Shown here piece after piece: positions 1 to 8,226 of a DNA stretch of 64,000 bases. Position 1 is the first letter of the stretch; the number at the start of each line of letters is the position of its first letter. Under the pieces are notes generated by a model that made no database searches, had not been told where the DNA came from, and saw only the letters and a program-made list of their open reading frames with translations. The stretch lies in NCBI RefSeq assembly GCF_020711235.1, contig NZ_JAJFAV010000021.1, positions 36,022 to 100,021 of the forward strand, in the 5' to 3' direction. Source of the DNA: Hymenobacter sp. 15J16-1T3B (GTDB lineage: Bacteria > Bacteroidota > Bacteroidia > Cytophagales > Hymenobacteraceae). A program made the position numbers and the translations under genes.

Positions 1-27
1 GTAGCCGGGGCATTACGCCAAAGGAAA

Positions 28-158
28 AGCACGTCATTCCGAGCGAAGCCGATCAATCTCGCGTGCTGACTTCCAATAGTAATTTCTTTGTTCAAAGAGG
101 GCTTTACTACCTGGCATCAGCACGCGAGATTGATCGGCTTCGCTCGGAATGACGTGCT
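28..158. repeat. Long intergenic inverted repeat, perfect 42-bp arms
   Basis: Positions 28-69 and 117-158 are exact reverse complements, separated by a 47-bp AT-richer loop. The outer end reads AGCACGTCATTCCGAGCG. This resembles the outer ends of the inverted repeats at 9911-9982 and 59213-59332 (CGTCATCCTGAGC), so all three probably belong to one class of dispersed intergenic palindrome. No coding function is visible. Confidence 0.9.
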
Positions 159-177
159 ATTTGCTGCTCTAAACGAC

Positions 178-185
178 TTATTTTG
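178..185 (+). promoter_or_regulatory. Possible -7 promoter box very close to the VUT-family start codon
   Basis: TTATTTTG differs at one position from the Bacteroidota -7 consensus TAnnTTTG. Its last base lies 5 nt before the ATG at 191. Initiation a few bases downstream would give an mRNA with almost no leader. Confidence 0.4.
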
Positions 186-190
186 CCCTC

Positions 191-964
191 ATGTCTACTC
201 CGGCCAACTCGCTGTTTGCCCACAAGAAGCAGCAGCTCTACCTGGTGCTCAGCGCCATCTTCATCGTCAATGCCCTGCTAGCCGAAATCATCGGGGTGAA
301 GATTTTTCACGTCAACGGGTTAATCGGCCTGCCCGAAACGGTGCCGGGCGACCTGACGGCGGGCGTGCTGATCTGGCCGGCAGTGTTCGTGACGACGGAC
401 ATCCTCAACGAGTACTTCGGGCCCAAGGGCGTGCTGCGGGTGAGCCTGCTCACGGCCGGGCTGATCCTCTATGCCTTTGGCGTCATCTACGCCACCACCC
501 GGCTGCAGCCGGCCGCCTTTTGGCTCGACGTGAACAAGGCCGACGCCCAGGGCCGGCCCTTCAACATTGACTACGCCTACCAGAGCATTTTCCGGCAGGG
601 CGGCAACATCATCATCGGCTCCATTGCGGCCTTCATCGTGGGCCAGCTGCTCGACGCGACGGTGTTTCAGCGCCTGCGCCGCATCACCGGCAGCCGCCTG
701 ATCTGGCTGCGCGCCACCGGCTCCACGCTTATTTCCCAGCTCGTCGACTCGTTCGTGGTGTTGTTCGTGGCTTTCTACGTGTTCGGCAATTGGTCCTTCG
801 AGCAAGTGCTCAGCGTGGCCAACACCAACTACTGGTATAAATTCGCGGCCGCCGTGCTGCTCACGCCGGTGCTTTACCTGGCCCACAACCTCATCGACCG
901 GTACCTGGGCCAGGCGGAAACTACCGAGCTGCAGACGGAAGCGGCCCAGAACGTGTCGGTGTGA
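191..964 (+). CDS. VUT-family (YhhQ-like) queuosine precursor transporter
   Basis: A 257-residue integral membrane protein with about six hydrophobic segments. The first follows a short Lys-containing N-terminus, and the conserved core includes TDILNEYFG at about residues 76-84. VUT/YhhQ proteins are thought to import queuosine precursors such as preQ0 for tRNA modification. The length is normal for the family. The ATG at 191 is the only start that includes the whole first membrane segment. The next gene begins 15 bp after the stop, so the two are probably cotranscribed. The substrate is inferred from the family. Confidence 0.82.
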   Translation: MSTPANSLFAHKKQQLYLVLSAIFIVNALLAEIIGVKIFHVNGLIGLPETVPGDLTAGVLIWPAVFVTTDILNEYFGPKGVLRVSLLTAGLILYAFGVIYATTRLQPAAFWLDVNKADAQGRPFNIDYAYQSIFRQGGNIIIGSIAAFIVGQLLDATVFQRLRRITGSRLIWLRATGSTLISQLVDSFVVLFVAFYVFGNWSFEQVLSVANTNYWYKFAAAVLLTPVLYLAHNLIDRYLGQAETTELQTEAAQNVSV

Positions 965-979
965 GGCTTGCCCTTGGTT

Positions 980-1636
980 ATGAAACTGCTTTTTCCGCTA
1001 CTAGCCGCTGGCCTGCTTTCCACCGGCGCCACTGCCCAAATAATGGTCCCGCCCGGGCCGGGGGGCGTGCCCGGCCGTATGCCCACGCGGGCGCTGGGCC
1101 CGACGGGCTATGCGACTGCGCAACCGGGCACCTGCGTGTTGCCAGACAGCTCCCGCGTCAAGGGGGAGCTGTGGCTGCGCTACGGCAAGCACCCGAACTT
1201 GGAAGTCGAAACCGACGACGGGCAGAAACGGGAGTACACGCCCCGGCAGTTGGCGTATTTCACCATCGGCCCGGCCACGTTTGTTCCCGTTGACTTCGTG
1301 CAAAATGCCCGCAGCACGGATAGCACCAGCATCACACCGGTCTTTGCCAAGGTGCTCGAAAAAGGCAACATCGAAGTCCTGCGCTACAGCTACACGGCCA
1401 ACGTGGGCGGGGTGCGCATGTCCACGTTGCTGCTGCGGCAGCGCGGCGCCACGACCTGGGCGCAGCTACCCGAAGGCGGGGCCATGACCAGTCAAAAACG
1501 CCTGCGCGAGGTAGTGGGGCCCTTGGTGGCCGATCAGCCGTCCTACGCCCGCATCCTGACCACCGGCCGCATCACGATTGAAAACCTGCCGGAGTTTCTC
1601 CATTCGTACAACGCCTACGCGGCGAAGCAGCCTTAA
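980..1636 (+). CDS. Exported protein of unknown function
   Basis: A 218-residue protein starting MKLLFPLLAAGLLSTGATAQ, a clear Sec signal peptide with cleavage likely after Ala-Gln. The mature part has a short Pro/Gly-rich stretch and then mixed alpha/beta sequence. The ATG at 980 is chosen over upstream alternatives because it begins the signal peptide. No family is recognised. It lies 15 bp after the transporter gene and 9 bp before trpS, which has its own promoter-like box overlapping this stop. It is probably periplasmic or outer-membrane associated. Confidence 0.75.
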   Translation: MKLLFPLLAAGLLSTGATAQIMVPPGPGGVPGRMPTRALGPTGYATAQPGTCVLPDSSRVKGELWLRYGKHPNLEVETDDGQKREYTPRQLAYFTIGPATFVPVDFVQNARSTDSTSITPVFAKVLEKGNIEVLRYSYTANVGGVRMSTLLLRQRGATTWAQLPEGGAMTSQKRLREVVGPLVADQPSYARILTTGRITIENLPEFLHSYNAYAAKQP

Positions 1637-1641
1637 CTTTA
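1634..1641 (+). promoter_or_regulatory. -7 box overlapping the upstream stop, 4 nt before the trpS start
   Basis: TAACTTTA matches TAnnTTTG at all but the last base. It includes the TAA stop of the preceding gene and ends 4 nt before the trpS ATG at 1646. This fits a leaderless or nearly leaderless trpS transcript. Confidence 0.45.
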
Positions 1642-1645
1642 CCCC

Positions 1646-2623
1646 ATGTCCCGCATCCTGACCGGCATTCAGAGCACCGGCCGCCCGCATTTGGGCAACC
1701 TGCTCGGCGCCATCCTGCCCGCCATCGAATTATCGAAAAGCGCGGCCAACACCTCCCTGCTCTTCATCGCCGACCTGCACTCCCTCACGCAAGTGCGCGA
1801 CGCGGAGTTGCTGCGCCACAACACCTACTCGGTGGCCGCCGCGTGGCTAGCCTGCGGCTTCGACACGGAGAAGAACCTGTTCTACCGGCAGTCGGACGTG
1901 CCGCAGGTAACCGAGCTGGCTTGGTACCTGTCGTGCTTCACGCCCTACCCGATGCTGGCCAACGCGCACTCGTTCAAAGACAAGTCGGACCGGCTCGCGG
2001 ACGTGAATGCGGGCCTGTTTACCTACCCCGTGCTCATGGCGGCCGACATCTTGCTCTACGACGCGGACTTTGTGCCGGTGGGCAAGGACCAGATTCAGCA
2101 CCTGGAAATCACCCGCGACATTGCCAGCACCTTCAACAACCGCTACGGCGACACCTTCGTGCTGCCCCAGGCCCGCACCGACGAACAGATCCAAACCATT
2201 CCGGGCCTCGACGGGCAGAAGATGAGCAAGTCCTACGGCAACATCATCGACATCTTCCTCGACGACAAGGCCCTGCTGAAAAACATCCGCGGCATCGTTT
2301 CGGACAGCACCCCGCTGGAGGCGCCCAAAAACCCGGATACCGACACCACTTTCAAGCTGTTTTCGCTGCTGGCCACGCCCGAGCAAACGGCCGAAATGCG
2401 CCAGAACTACCTCAACGGCGGCTACGGCTACGGCCACGCCAAGCAGGCCCTGTTCGAGGTCATCCGCACGCGCTTCGCCCAGGAGCGGGAGCAGTTCAAC
2501 TACTTCATGCAAAACCTGCCGGAAGTGGACCGCCGCCTCGCCGAAGGCGCCCGCAAAGCCCAGGACTATGGCAGCACGGTGCTCAACAAAGTGCGGGAGA
2601 AAGTAGGCTACCAAGCCCGGTAG
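1646..2623 (+). CDS. trpS: Tryptophan--tRNA ligase
   Basis: A class I aminoacyl-tRNA synthetase that charges tRNA-Trp using ATP. The HIGH-type motif is PHLGN at residues 14-18 and the KMSKS loop is at residues 192-196. The DQIQHLEITRDIA segment (about 148-160) is typical of TrpRS. At 325 residues it is full length. The start follows a -7-like box by only 4 nt. A strong hairpin with a T-run at 2722-2770 follows and probably terminates the transcript. Function is secure from the motifs. Confidence 0.97.
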   Translation: MSRILTGIQSTGRPHLGNLLGAILPAIELSKSAANTSLLFIADLHSLTQVRDAELLRHNTYSVAAAWLACGFDTEKNLFYRQSDVPQVTELAWYLSCFTPYPMLANAHSFKDKSDRLADVNAGLFTYPVLMAADILLYDADFVPVGKDQIQHLEITRDIASTFNNRYGDTFVLPQARTDEQIQTIPGLDGQKMSKSYGNIIDIFLDDKALLKNIRGIVSDSTPLEAPKNPDTDTTFKLFSLLATPEQTAEMRQNYLNGGYGYGHAKQALFEVIRTRFAQEREQFNYFMQNLPEVDRRLAEGARKAQDYGSTVLNKVREKVGYQAR

Positions 2624-2630
2624 CAGCCAG

Positions 2631-2842
2631 CCGTCCTTGCGAACGAACCGAAGGTCGACGTAGTCAAGCGCGGCAATGATGCCGCTCGCGGCACGACGGC
2701 CCGACTGGCACCAACCGAAAACAGCCCCGCCCGAAACCAAGTAACTCTGGTTTCGGGCGGGGCTGGTTTTTGGGTCGGAGGTATTGCGCCGGCGGGGCTG
2801 CTGGAGGAAGGATTACTTCGTCGTGCCTCCTCGCAAGGACGG
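2631..2842. repeat. Degenerate intergenic inverted repeat around the trpS terminator
   Basis: CCGTCCTTGCGA at 2631-2642 is the exact reverse complement of 2831-2842, and CGGCACGACG near 2689 pairs with sequence near 2819. The left arm also holds a 25-bp segment, 2644-2668, identical to 9928-9952 inside another inverted repeat. It looks like a decayed or composite copy of the same dispersed element, with the terminator hairpin in the middle. Confidence 0.6.
2722..2770 (+). terminator. Rho-independent terminator of trpS
   Basis: 18-bp perfect arms at 2722-2739 and 2748-2765 with an 8-nt loop are followed by TTTTT. The position, between the convergent trpS and the minus-strand gene ending at 2908, suits termination of trpS and possibly of both genes. 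Confidence 0.88.
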
Positions 2843-2907
2843 AGGGGTGGCCCGCGGCCTTTTTCAGTGCCGTTTCAGCGGCAAGCTTCCCTTCACCACC
2901 TGGCTAC

Positions 2908-3804
2908 TCAGTACGTCAGGCCGTCGTAGCCTTGGTGGCGGGGCTGCTCGTTGCGGAAGTTGAAGCCCACCTTGCTGCCGCGGCTGACCTGCTGGTTTTC
3001 CAGCTTCTGCTTGACGGTAATCTTCTGGATGTCCTGAATGGGCGGGGCCATCAGGTCGTTGTTGACGGCCGCAATCATGGCGCTTTCCACGTACAGGCGC
3101 ATGGCGTCCTCGTTGACGACGTTGTGCTCCATGTCGTTGTCGGGCAGGTCCAGCTGTTTGGCGCCCTCGATGTAGTAGTGGTTGTCTATGTTGATGAGCA
3201 GGCGGCCGACCAGGTAGCCCGGGTCGTTCAGGCGCTGGTACTTGATGCTGTCGGCCATGAAGTTGTAGGCCATGATGTGGCCGAAGAAGCGGCGCCGGAA
3301 ATCCTCGCTCACGTAGCGCGAGCCGAACAGCGGGAAGTCGTCGGGGAAGGTGATGATGTTGGAGTGCATCACGAACACCAACAAGTCGCCGCTGAAGCGG
3401 ATGTGAAACTCCAGCTCGTTGACCGGCCGGTACTCGATGACCACGCTGGAATCCACCGAGGTGACGCGGCGCGTCAAATCCAGCACCAGCTCCTGCGTGA
3501 CGGTGCGCAGGCACTCGAAGGCAGCTTGCGCGTTGCGGAAAATGGCTTGCTTGGCGGCTGATTTCTGCCGCAGGCCCTCGAAGATGATGTCGAGCTTGTC
3601 TTCGGGTTCTTCCGGCTCGGCTTCGGCCGCCGCTTTTTTGCGGCCGGCGGGCTTGGCGGGCTTGTCGGCTTTGGCCGGTTTGGCCGATTTCGCGGTGCTG
3701 GCCTTGGTTGCCTTGGCGGGCTTCTCGGCGGGGCGGGGGTCTAGCTCGGTGGGAGTTTCGGTGAACTCAGCAGATGGGGTCGGGCGGTTGTTTTCCTCGG
3801 GCAT
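2908..3804 (-). CDS. Conserved hypothetical protein with Lys/Ala/Pro-rich N-terminus
   Basis: 298 residues. Residues about 25-70 are a low-complexity tract of Lys, Ala and Pro ending in an acidic EPEEPED patch. The rest (about 72-298) is a compact, non-repetitive domain rich in aromatic and charged residues (for example FGHIMAYNFMADSIKYQRL). There is no signal peptide or membrane segment, so it is probably cytoplasmic. The basic tail could bind nucleic acid, but that is only a guess. It resembles proteins annotated as hypothetical in Hymenobacter relatives; no function is assigned. Confidence 0.75.
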   Translation of the reverse strand: MPEENNRPTPSAEFTETPTELDPRPAEKPAKATKASTAKSAKPAKADKPAKPAGRKKAAAEAEPEEPEDKLDIIFEGLRQKSAAKQAIFRNAQAAFECLRTVTQELVLDLTRRVTSVDSSVVIEYRPVNELEFHIRFSGDLLVFVMHSNIITFPDDFPLFGSRYVSEDFRRRFFGHIMAYNFMADSIKYQRLNDPGYLVGRLLINIDNHYYIEGAKQLDLPDNDMEHNVVNEDAMRLYVESAMIAAVNNDLMAPPIQDIQKITVKQKLENQQVSRGSKVGFNFRNEQPRHQGYDGLTY

Positions 3805-3894
3805 AGGTGAGCAGGCGGAGCCGTTTGGGGGTCAGGGGCAAGCGGGACGGAGCGTCCCTTCGAAATGCTGCGGAATGCCTAATGCTACGAATCT

Positions 3895-5094
3895 TTAGCC
3901 CGGGGGGATGGAATTTTCGACCGAAAGCTGGTCGGCGGCGTCCGGCGCGGCCGCCGAGTCGCCCAGCGCCGGCGGCCCGGCCAGCGCCGGCACCGCGGGC
4001 CACTGCGGGCTGCGAAACGCCACCGTGCGCAACCCCGGATGCGCAAACGCCGCCGTGGGCGGCAGCAGCATGGCTGCCGCGCTGGGCTGCTGCAGGGCCT
4101 GCCCCACGGTGCGCACGGCCCCGGCGGGCACGGCGGCCGTTTCCAGCCGGGCCAGCAGTTCGGCCCCGCTGATCTGGCCGATGCGCCCGGCCAACAGCGC
4201 TTCCAGTTCGGCGCGGTGCCGCACGCGGGCCCCGTTGGTCCGGAACCGCGCGTCTGCGGCCCACTCCGGCTGGCCGAGCGCCGCGCACAACTCCTGAAAC
4301 TGCCGGTCGGAGCCCACGGCCAGAATCAGGCGCACGCCGTCGGCGCCCTGGTACACGGTGCCGTAGGGCACGATGCTGGGGTGGCCCGAGCCCAGGGGCT
4401 GCGGGTCGTGGCCGGTGACGAGGTAGGTGCTGGCTTGGTTGGCCAGCGAGGCCAGCCCGGCTTCCCAGAGCGACACCTGCACCAGGGCCCCCTGGCCCGT
4501 CCGCTCGCGGCGGTAGAGGGCCGTGAGCAGGCCTTCCTTGAGTTGGTGGGCGGCCAAGAGGTCCATCAGGGCCACGGGCATCTTGAGCGGGGGCTGGCCC
4601 GGCTCGCCGTTGAGGTGCATGAACCCGGCCTCGGCCTGCACCACCGCGTCGTAGCCGGCGCGGGGCTCCTGGGGGCCGTAGCCGGTTATCTGCCCGTAGA
4701 TGAGCCGCGGGTGCTGCTGGCTGAGCGTGGCGTAGTCGACCTGCAGCTTTTCCGCGTCGCCGGGCTTGTAGCTGGCCAGCACGATGTCGGCCGCGCCGGC
4801 CAGGCGCTGCACCAGGGCCCGCCCGGCCGGCGTGCGCAAATCGGCCACCACCGACTGCTTGCCCCAGTTGGCGCAGGCGAAATAGGCCGACACGTCGGCG
4901 TCGGCGGGCTCGGCCGGGGTTTTCCAGCTGCGGGTCACGTCGCCGGCCGGCGGCTCGATTTTGGTAACGTCGGCGCCCAGTTCGGCCAGGAACTGCCCGA
5001 CCTGCGGGCCGGCCAGCACGGCGGCCAGCTCCAGCACGCGCAGGCCGCGGAGGGGAAGCTCGGAAGCGGAGAAGTCGTTCAAAGAAAAAGGCAT
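3895..5094 (-). CDS. CaiB/BaiF-type (family III) CoA-transferase
   Basis: A 399-residue enzyme expected to move CoA between carboxylic acids through an aspartyl-CoA intermediate. The N-terminal LPLRGLRVLELAAVLAGP and the following GADVTKIEPP are family hallmarks. The catalytic Asp is probably D178 in PVALMDLL. The YRRERTGQGALVQVSL segment is the usual substrate-loop region. The ATG at 5094 gives MPFSLNDFSA directly before the domain; longer in-frame extensions are out-of-domain sequence. The neighbours do not point to a substrate. Confidence 0.87.
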   Translation of the reverse strand: MPFSLNDFSASELPLRGLRVLELAAVLAGPQVGQFLAELGADVTKIEPPAGDVTRSWKTPAEPADADVSAYFACANWGKQSVVADLRTPAGRALVQRLAGAADIVLASYKPGDAEKLQVDYATLSQQHPRLIYGQITGYGPQEPRAGYDAVVQAEAGFMHLNGEPGQPPLKMPVALMDLLAAHQLKEGLLTALYRRERTGQGALVQVSLWEAGLASLANQASTYLVTGHDPQPLGSGHPSIVPYGTVYQGADGVRLILAVGSDRQFQELCAALGQPEWAADARFRTNGARVRHRAELEALLAGRIGQISGAELLARLETAAVPAGAVRTVGQALQQPSAAAMLLPPTAAFAHPGLRTVAFRSPQWPAVPALAGPPALGDSAAAPDAADQLSVENSIPPG

Positions 5095-5171
5095 TGAGGA
5101 AAGGCAGCGGCCTACGGCCGAAAACGCAAGTATGCATCTTCGGCCGCCAACTTCCGGGTCCGCTCTTCGGG

Positions 5172-5951
5172 TTACGACAAGGGCTTGCGGGCCGCCGCGG
5201 GCACGGCGGGCGTGGCTAGCTTCACTTTGTAGCGCCTCACGCCGTTGTACTCCTCTTCCATTTTTAGCACCTCGTTGGTTTTGGTGGCAATCCAGAACAC
5301 GGCGTAGTTCTGCGCGTCGTAGTTGATGCGCAGCTTCCAGCACTCGGCCGTGGCCGCGCCGATGAGCGGAATGGTTTCCTTGCCGACGACCTCGTAGGTG
5401 TACCATTTGGGCAGGACGGGCCCGCCGGGGTGGTAGAAATTGAGCACGAACTTTTTGCCTGGGGCGTAGTCGAGCAGCTCGAAGGTTTCCAAGTCCAGCT
5501 CCCAATTCAGCGTGGGTGCGGGCGTGGGCACGACCAAGGCGGCCTGCCGGTTGCCGGCCACCGAGTCGGTCCCAACGATGTTATCGCCCAAGAAATTGAA
5601 GGCCGCTACCCCGGCCCGGCGGCTGCTGGTGCGGTGGTAGACGGGCCGAAAGTTGTCGAGGCGGTTGCGCGACAAGAGTTGGCGGTTCGTCGTGGAGTCG
5701 CCCGAAAACCACTGCTGGCTGATGACGACCTCCCGACGGTTGGCGTCAATGGCCACGTGGCGCAGCCACAGGGCAGAGTTGTTGGCCTGGGGCCGGTTGC
5801 CGCGCTGCATGAACACCAGGTACTGGCGCATGCCCGGGCGCAGTTTGCGCAGCTGCTTGGCCAAGAACGTGCGGATGGTGTCGGGGGCCGACTGGCTGAA
5901 GCCGACCAGGGGCAGCAGGGCCAGCGCCCAGGCCGTTAGGAAGCGTTTCAT
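5172..5951 (-). CDS. Exported protein of unknown function
   Basis: 259 residues starting MKRFLTAWALALLPLVGFSQ, a signal peptide, so the start is placed at 5951 and not at an upstream in-frame Met. The mature region is beta-rich in appearance, with aromatic and charged residues alternating (for example WELDLETFELLDYAPG) and a C-terminal Ala/Pro tail. The overall pattern recalls periplasmic proteins that return a measured property from a beta-barrel-like fold (DUF3108-like), but the match is weak. It is 77 bp from the CoA-transferase gene in the same direction. Confidence 0.7.
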   Translation of the reverse strand: MKRFLTAWALALLPLVGFSQSAPDTIRTFLAKQLRKLRPGMRQYLVFMQRGNRPQANNSALWLRHVAIDANRREVVISQQWFSGDSTTNRQLLSRNRLDNFRPVYHRTSSRRAGVAAFNFLGDNIVGTDSVAGNRQAALVVPTPAPTLNWELDLETFELLDYAPGKKFVLNFYHPGGPVLPKWYTYEVVGKETIPLIGAATAECWKLRINYDAQNYAVFWIATKTNEVLKMEEEYNGVRRYKVKLATPAVPAAARKPLS

Positions 5952-6159
5952 AGCGAAAAAGGGTAGGCAAAAAGGCAAAATGCCTACTTAGACACCCGCC
6001 GGCGCGGGGCGTTGCATTCGCCGCGGGCAATAGTTGCAAGCCCGGCTTGGCCCTCGCCCGCGGCCGGGAAAGCGCCGGAGCCGCAGTACTTCTTCGCCAG
6101 CCCGGCCCCAGCGGCACCGGCCGCGCAGCCGGTTCGGGCCACTGCCGTACCTTGCCGTC

Positions 6160-7209
6160 ATGACCAACGCCATCCAAACCGGCCTGCTTGCCTACGGCAT
6201 GTCGGGCCAGCTGTTTCAGGCGCCGTTTGTGGCTGCCCACCCCGCTTTTGAGCTGCGCGCCGTGGTGGAACGCAGCCGCAAGCAGGCCCAGCAACGGTAC
6301 CCCGACGTCATCAGCTACCAGTCAGTGGCCGAGCTGCTGGCCGACGAGGCCCTTGAGCTGGTTATCGTGAACACGCCCAACGACTCGCACGTGCAGCTGG
6401 CCCGCGAGGCCCTGCAGGCCGGCAAACACGTGCTGCTGGAAAAGCCCGTGGCCACAACCGTGGCCGAGTGGCGGGAGCTCTGCCAGCTGGCCCGCGCGGC
6501 GAACCGCCAGCTGCTGGCCTACCAAAACCGCCGCTGGGACTCCGATTTCCAGTCGGTGCGCCAGGTGGTGGCCAGCGGGCAGCTGGGCCAGCTGGCCGAA
6601 GTCACCTTCCGCTTCGACCGCCACAAGCTGCCCCTGCACCACAAGTTGTTCAAGGAAGAACCCCACACGCCCGGCAGCGGCCTGCTTTTCGACCTGGGCC
6701 CGCACGTGCTCGACCAGGCGCTGAGCCTGTTTGGCCGTCCCGCGCACGTGCGCCGCACCCAGGGCCAGTTCCGGCCCGGCTCCCAGGTCACCGACTACTT
6801 CCAGCTGCAGCTGCACTACCCGCAGGGCCCGCTCGTGACGGTAGTCGGCGGGCTGGTGATTCCCGAGCCCCTGCCCAGCTTCGTGCTGCACGGCACCCAC
6901 GGCAGCTACCTCAAGCCCCGCGCCGACGTGCAGGAAGCCCAGCTCAACGAAGCCATGTCGCCGCTGGCCCCCGGCTACGGCCTGGAGCCCGCCGAGCTGG
7001 CCGGTCAGCTGACGGTGGTCGGCGAGGATGGCCGGCGCCAGACCAGCGCCGTGCCCGCGCCAAAGGGCGACTATATGGGCTTGTTCGAGGCCGTGTACCA
7101 GACCTTGCGCCACGGCGCCCCCTACCCCATCACCGAGGAGCAGCTGTTGTGGCAATTGCAGGCCTTCACCGAGCCCGACGACGCCTGGGAGCTGCGCCGG
7201 GCGGAGTAG
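6160..7209 (+). CDS. Gfo/Idh/MocA-family NAD(P)-dependent oxidoreductase
   Basis: 349 residues. An N-terminal Rossmann domain begins with GLLAYGMSGQLFQAP, where the usual GxGxxG has Ala for the first Gly. The catalytic EKP motif is at residues 94-96, followed by the C-terminal alpha/beta domain with DLGPHVLDQ, the typical DxGxHxxD substrate-binding motif. It probably oxidises or reduces a sugar or cyclitol; the substrate cannot be read from the sequence. The ATG at 6160 begins right at the Rossmann strand. A hairpin downstream separates it from the convergent next gene. Confidence 0.9.
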   Translation: MTNAIQTGLLAYGMSGQLFQAPFVAAHPAFELRAVVERSRKQAQQRYPDVISYQSVAELLADEALELVIVNTPNDSHVQLAREALQAGKHVLLEKPVATTVAEWRELCQLARAANRQLLAYQNRRWDSDFQSVRQVVASGQLGQLAEVTFRFDRHKLPLHHKLFKEEPHTPGSGLLFDLGPHVLDQALSLFGRPAHVRRTQGQFRPGSQVTDYFQLQLHYPQGPLVTVVGGLVIPEPLPSFVLHGTHGSYLKPRADVQEAQLNEAMSPLAPGYGLEPAELAGQLTVVGEDGRRQTSAVPAPKGDYMGLFEAVYQTLRHGAPYPITEEQLLWQLQAFTEPDDAWELRRAE

Positions 7210-7227
7210 CCGGGCCGCTGGGGTAAG

Positions 7228-7279
7228 GCGAGGCATCTGGGGCACGTCATCGGCCGTGCTCACCCAGATGCCTCGCTTT
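7228..7279. terminator. Bidirectional terminator between convergent genes
   Basis: 14-bp perfect arms, 7228-7241 and 7263-7276, with further pairing of GCACG/CGTGC inside the loop, are followed by TTT. It sits between the oxidoreductase ending at 7209 (+) and the gene ending at 7305 (-). Confidence 0.72.
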
Positions 7280-7304
7280 GCTCGACCTGGCTACGCTTTG
7301 CCGG

Positions 7305-7961
7305 CTAGTACCGGTGCGCCAGCGCCACAATGTCTTTGACTTCGAGGACGCGCTTTTCGTAGCCGTGGCGGGTTGCGTTGAGCATGGCCCGGCCTACTTC
7401 GGCCATGGTCGAGACGAAGCCCGGGGTCAGCCGCCGCGCCAGCGGGTACAGCCAGGCCACGTACTTGTAGAACGGCAAGATGTTGCGCTGCCCGGGCGTG
7501 GCTTTCATGAAGCCCGGCCGGAACGCGTACCCGTTCGGGAAGAGGCGCAGCAGCTCGTTTTCGGTGCGGCCCTTCACGCGGGCCCACATCTGCCGGCCTT
7601 TCCCCGACGAGTCGGTGCCGCTGCCCGAAACGTAGCAAAACGTCAGCTGCGGATTCAGGAGGGCCAGGGTGCGGGCAAAGCCTAGCGTCAGGTCGTAGGT
7701 CAGGCGGGTGTACTCGGGCTCCTTCATGCCCACCGACGAGACACCCAGGCAGAAGTAGCAGGCGTCGTAGCCCTGTAGCTCCTGGGCAATGGCCTCGGGG
7801 TGTTCAAAGTCCTGGAGCAAGACCTCGCGCAGTTTGGGGTGCTGCCGACCGGTGGGCTTGCGCGTGACGACCAGCACCCGCTGCACGTCGGGGGCCTGCA
7901 GGCATTCGAGCAGCACGCCTTCGCCCACCATGCCGGTGGCACCGGTTACGATTACGTTCAT
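7305..7961 (-). CDS. NAD(P)H-binding atypical SDR-like protein
   Basis: 218 residues. The N-terminal MNVIVTGATGMVG carries the TGxxGxxG nucleotide-binding motif at residues 6-13. The central YVSGSGTDSSGKG corresponds to the active-site Ser region, and VKGRTENELL to the helix that carries the catalytic Lys in related proteins. The strict YxxxK pair is absent, as in NmrA/HIM-TIP30-like atypical SDRs. It is likely a cytoplasmic redox enzyme or redox sensor with unknown substrate. Confidence 0.82.
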   Translation of the reverse strand: MNVIVTGATGMVGEGVLLECLQAPDVQRVLVVTRKPTGRQHPKLREVLLQDFEHPEAIAQELQGYDACYFCLGVSSVGMKEPEYTRLTYDLTLGFARTLALLNPQLTFCYVSGSGTDSSGKGRQMWARVKGRTENELLRLFPNGYAFRPGFMKATPGQRNILPFYKYVAWLYPLARRLTPGFVSTMAEVGRAMLNATRHGYEKRVLEVKDIVALAHRY

Positions 7962-8147
7962 CTGGTTGGTTATCCGTGGGGTGTGTTCTTGCTACGACGC
8001 AGCGCCCCCGCCGATACTTTATCGGCGGGCCTAATTTCTTGTTCCTGCGCGTTGCCCGGGCCCGCACACTACGGCCGAGCGGCAGGCTGTCAGCGGGTTG
8101 CCGGCGCCGCCCCGAACCATCCTGGCGCCGGGGCTGTTCTTTTCGCG

Positions 8148-8155
8148 TATCTTTA
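8148..8155 (+). promoter_or_regulatory. Predicted -7 box for the DEAD-box helicase gene
   Basis: TATCTTTA matches TAnnTTTG except for the last base. It lies within the longest possible reading frame of the helicase, so a start downstream of it (TTG at 8227) is preferred. Confidence 0.5.
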
Positions 8156-8226
8156 GCCAGAATACGCTGCTGTTTGCTGACCAGGAACCCAAGGTCAGCC
8201 ATCTTTTCAACCCAATTGCTGAACCC

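Noticed and set aside
8098..8226. Longer helicase N-terminus from TTG 8098
   Set aside because: It spans a predicted -7 box and has no domain resemblance. TTG 8227 gives the usual family start, but the matter is not settled.
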